Shown here: in pieces, positions 63,901 through 64,000 of the stretch
Layout of the letters: the number at the start of each line of letters is the position of its first letter
Position numbering within the stretch: position 1 is the stretch's first letter
NCBI RefSeq assembly: GCF_016056375.1
Contig: NZ_JAEDAE010000009.1
Location: 1-64,000 of the forward strand
Origin: Hymenobacter negativus
Lineage (GTDB): Bacteria; Bacteroidota; Bacteroidia; Cytophagales; Hymenobacteraceae
Reading direction: 5' to 3'
Length of the DNA stretch: 64,000 nucleotides
The notes under the pieces: model-generated
Databases searched by the model: none
What the model saw: only the letters and a program-made list of their open reading frames with translations
Told to the model about the DNA's origin: nothing
Position numbers and translations under genes: made by a program

Positions 63901-64000
63901 TTAGCTACCCAGCTTCACCGTGCCATCGTCGTTAAAAGTGCGCTTCACGGACTCTGAGCCTTTCACTACCAAGCCAAATACTTCACGGCCGCCGTTGGCA
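63901..64000 (-). CDS. C-terminal end of an unidentified CDS (partial)
   Basis: Reverse-strand frame reads 32 sense codons to a TAA at 63901-63903, ending KRTFNDDGTVKLGS. The gene begins beyond the right edge. It lies 72 bases upstream of member C on the same strand, so it may belong to the same transcript. No family recognised. Confidence 0.55.
   Translation of the reverse strand, partial: ANGGREVFGLVVKGSESVKRTFNDDGTVKLGS

Overview
The window looks like a chromosomal segment of a GC-rich member of the Bacteroidota, most likely Hymenobacter or a close relative (family-level inference, not tested by search). The reasons are secreted proteins ending in gliding-motility or type IX secretion (T9SS) sorting domains, several -7 promoter elements of the Bacteroidota type (TAnnTTTG), weak Shine-Dalgarno sequences, a fused 2-oxoacid dehydrogenase E1, a UMF1-type transporter, DUF1573 and DUF4097 proteins, and many intergenic inverted repeats of the kind that litter such genomes.

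Layout. 1-6.2 kb: M1 peptidase, small coupled protein, RNase P RNA, a sorbosone dehydrogenase/cytochrome c pair and a sigma-54 type response regulator without a DNA-binding domain. 6.2-16.1 kb: an AT-rich membrane protein, a LuxE-like acyl-protein synthetase, a lipoprotein, E1 alpha-beta fusion, DUF1573 protein, a phosphodiesterase next to a possible CotH-like kinase, a VOC protein and alanine dehydrogenase. 16.3-31.3 kb: LTA-synthase-like sulfatase, Thr-rich exported protein, two gliding-motility C-terminal-domain proteins, an orphan HsdR-N protein, AMP nucleosidase, YtcJ-like amidohydrolase, DinB protein, UMF1 transporter and a DUF5602-like lipoprotein. 31.4-37.5 kb: tRNA-Ser(GGA), asparaginase, malate:quinone oxidoreductase, two SDRs, GNAT and nicotinamidase.

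37.5-52.7 kb holds four glycoside hydrolases (GH85 endo-beta-N-acetylglucosaminidase, GH92, GH63-like, GH43). GH85 plus GH92 suggests breakdown of N-glycan type material, but no SusC/SusD pair is present. Between them lie a PAP2 phosphatase, a DUF1624-like membrane acyltransferase, a zinc phospholipase C-like protein, a voltage-gated K+ channel with a zinc ribbon, and an MscS channel. 52.9-61.1 kb carries histidine catabolism genes hutU and hutG, separated by a Rof-like protein, a histidine kinase, a DUF4097 protein and an MBL hydrolase.

The right end (61.2-63.8 kb) is the most unusual part: three tandem, divergent paralogs of an exported protein family I do not recognise, each built on a domain with an apparent internal duplication. 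No CRISPR array, transposase, prophage or rRNA operon was seen. No stretch over about 300 bases lacks a gene or RNA; the gaps are mostly filled by terminators and inverted-repeat elements, which are listed.
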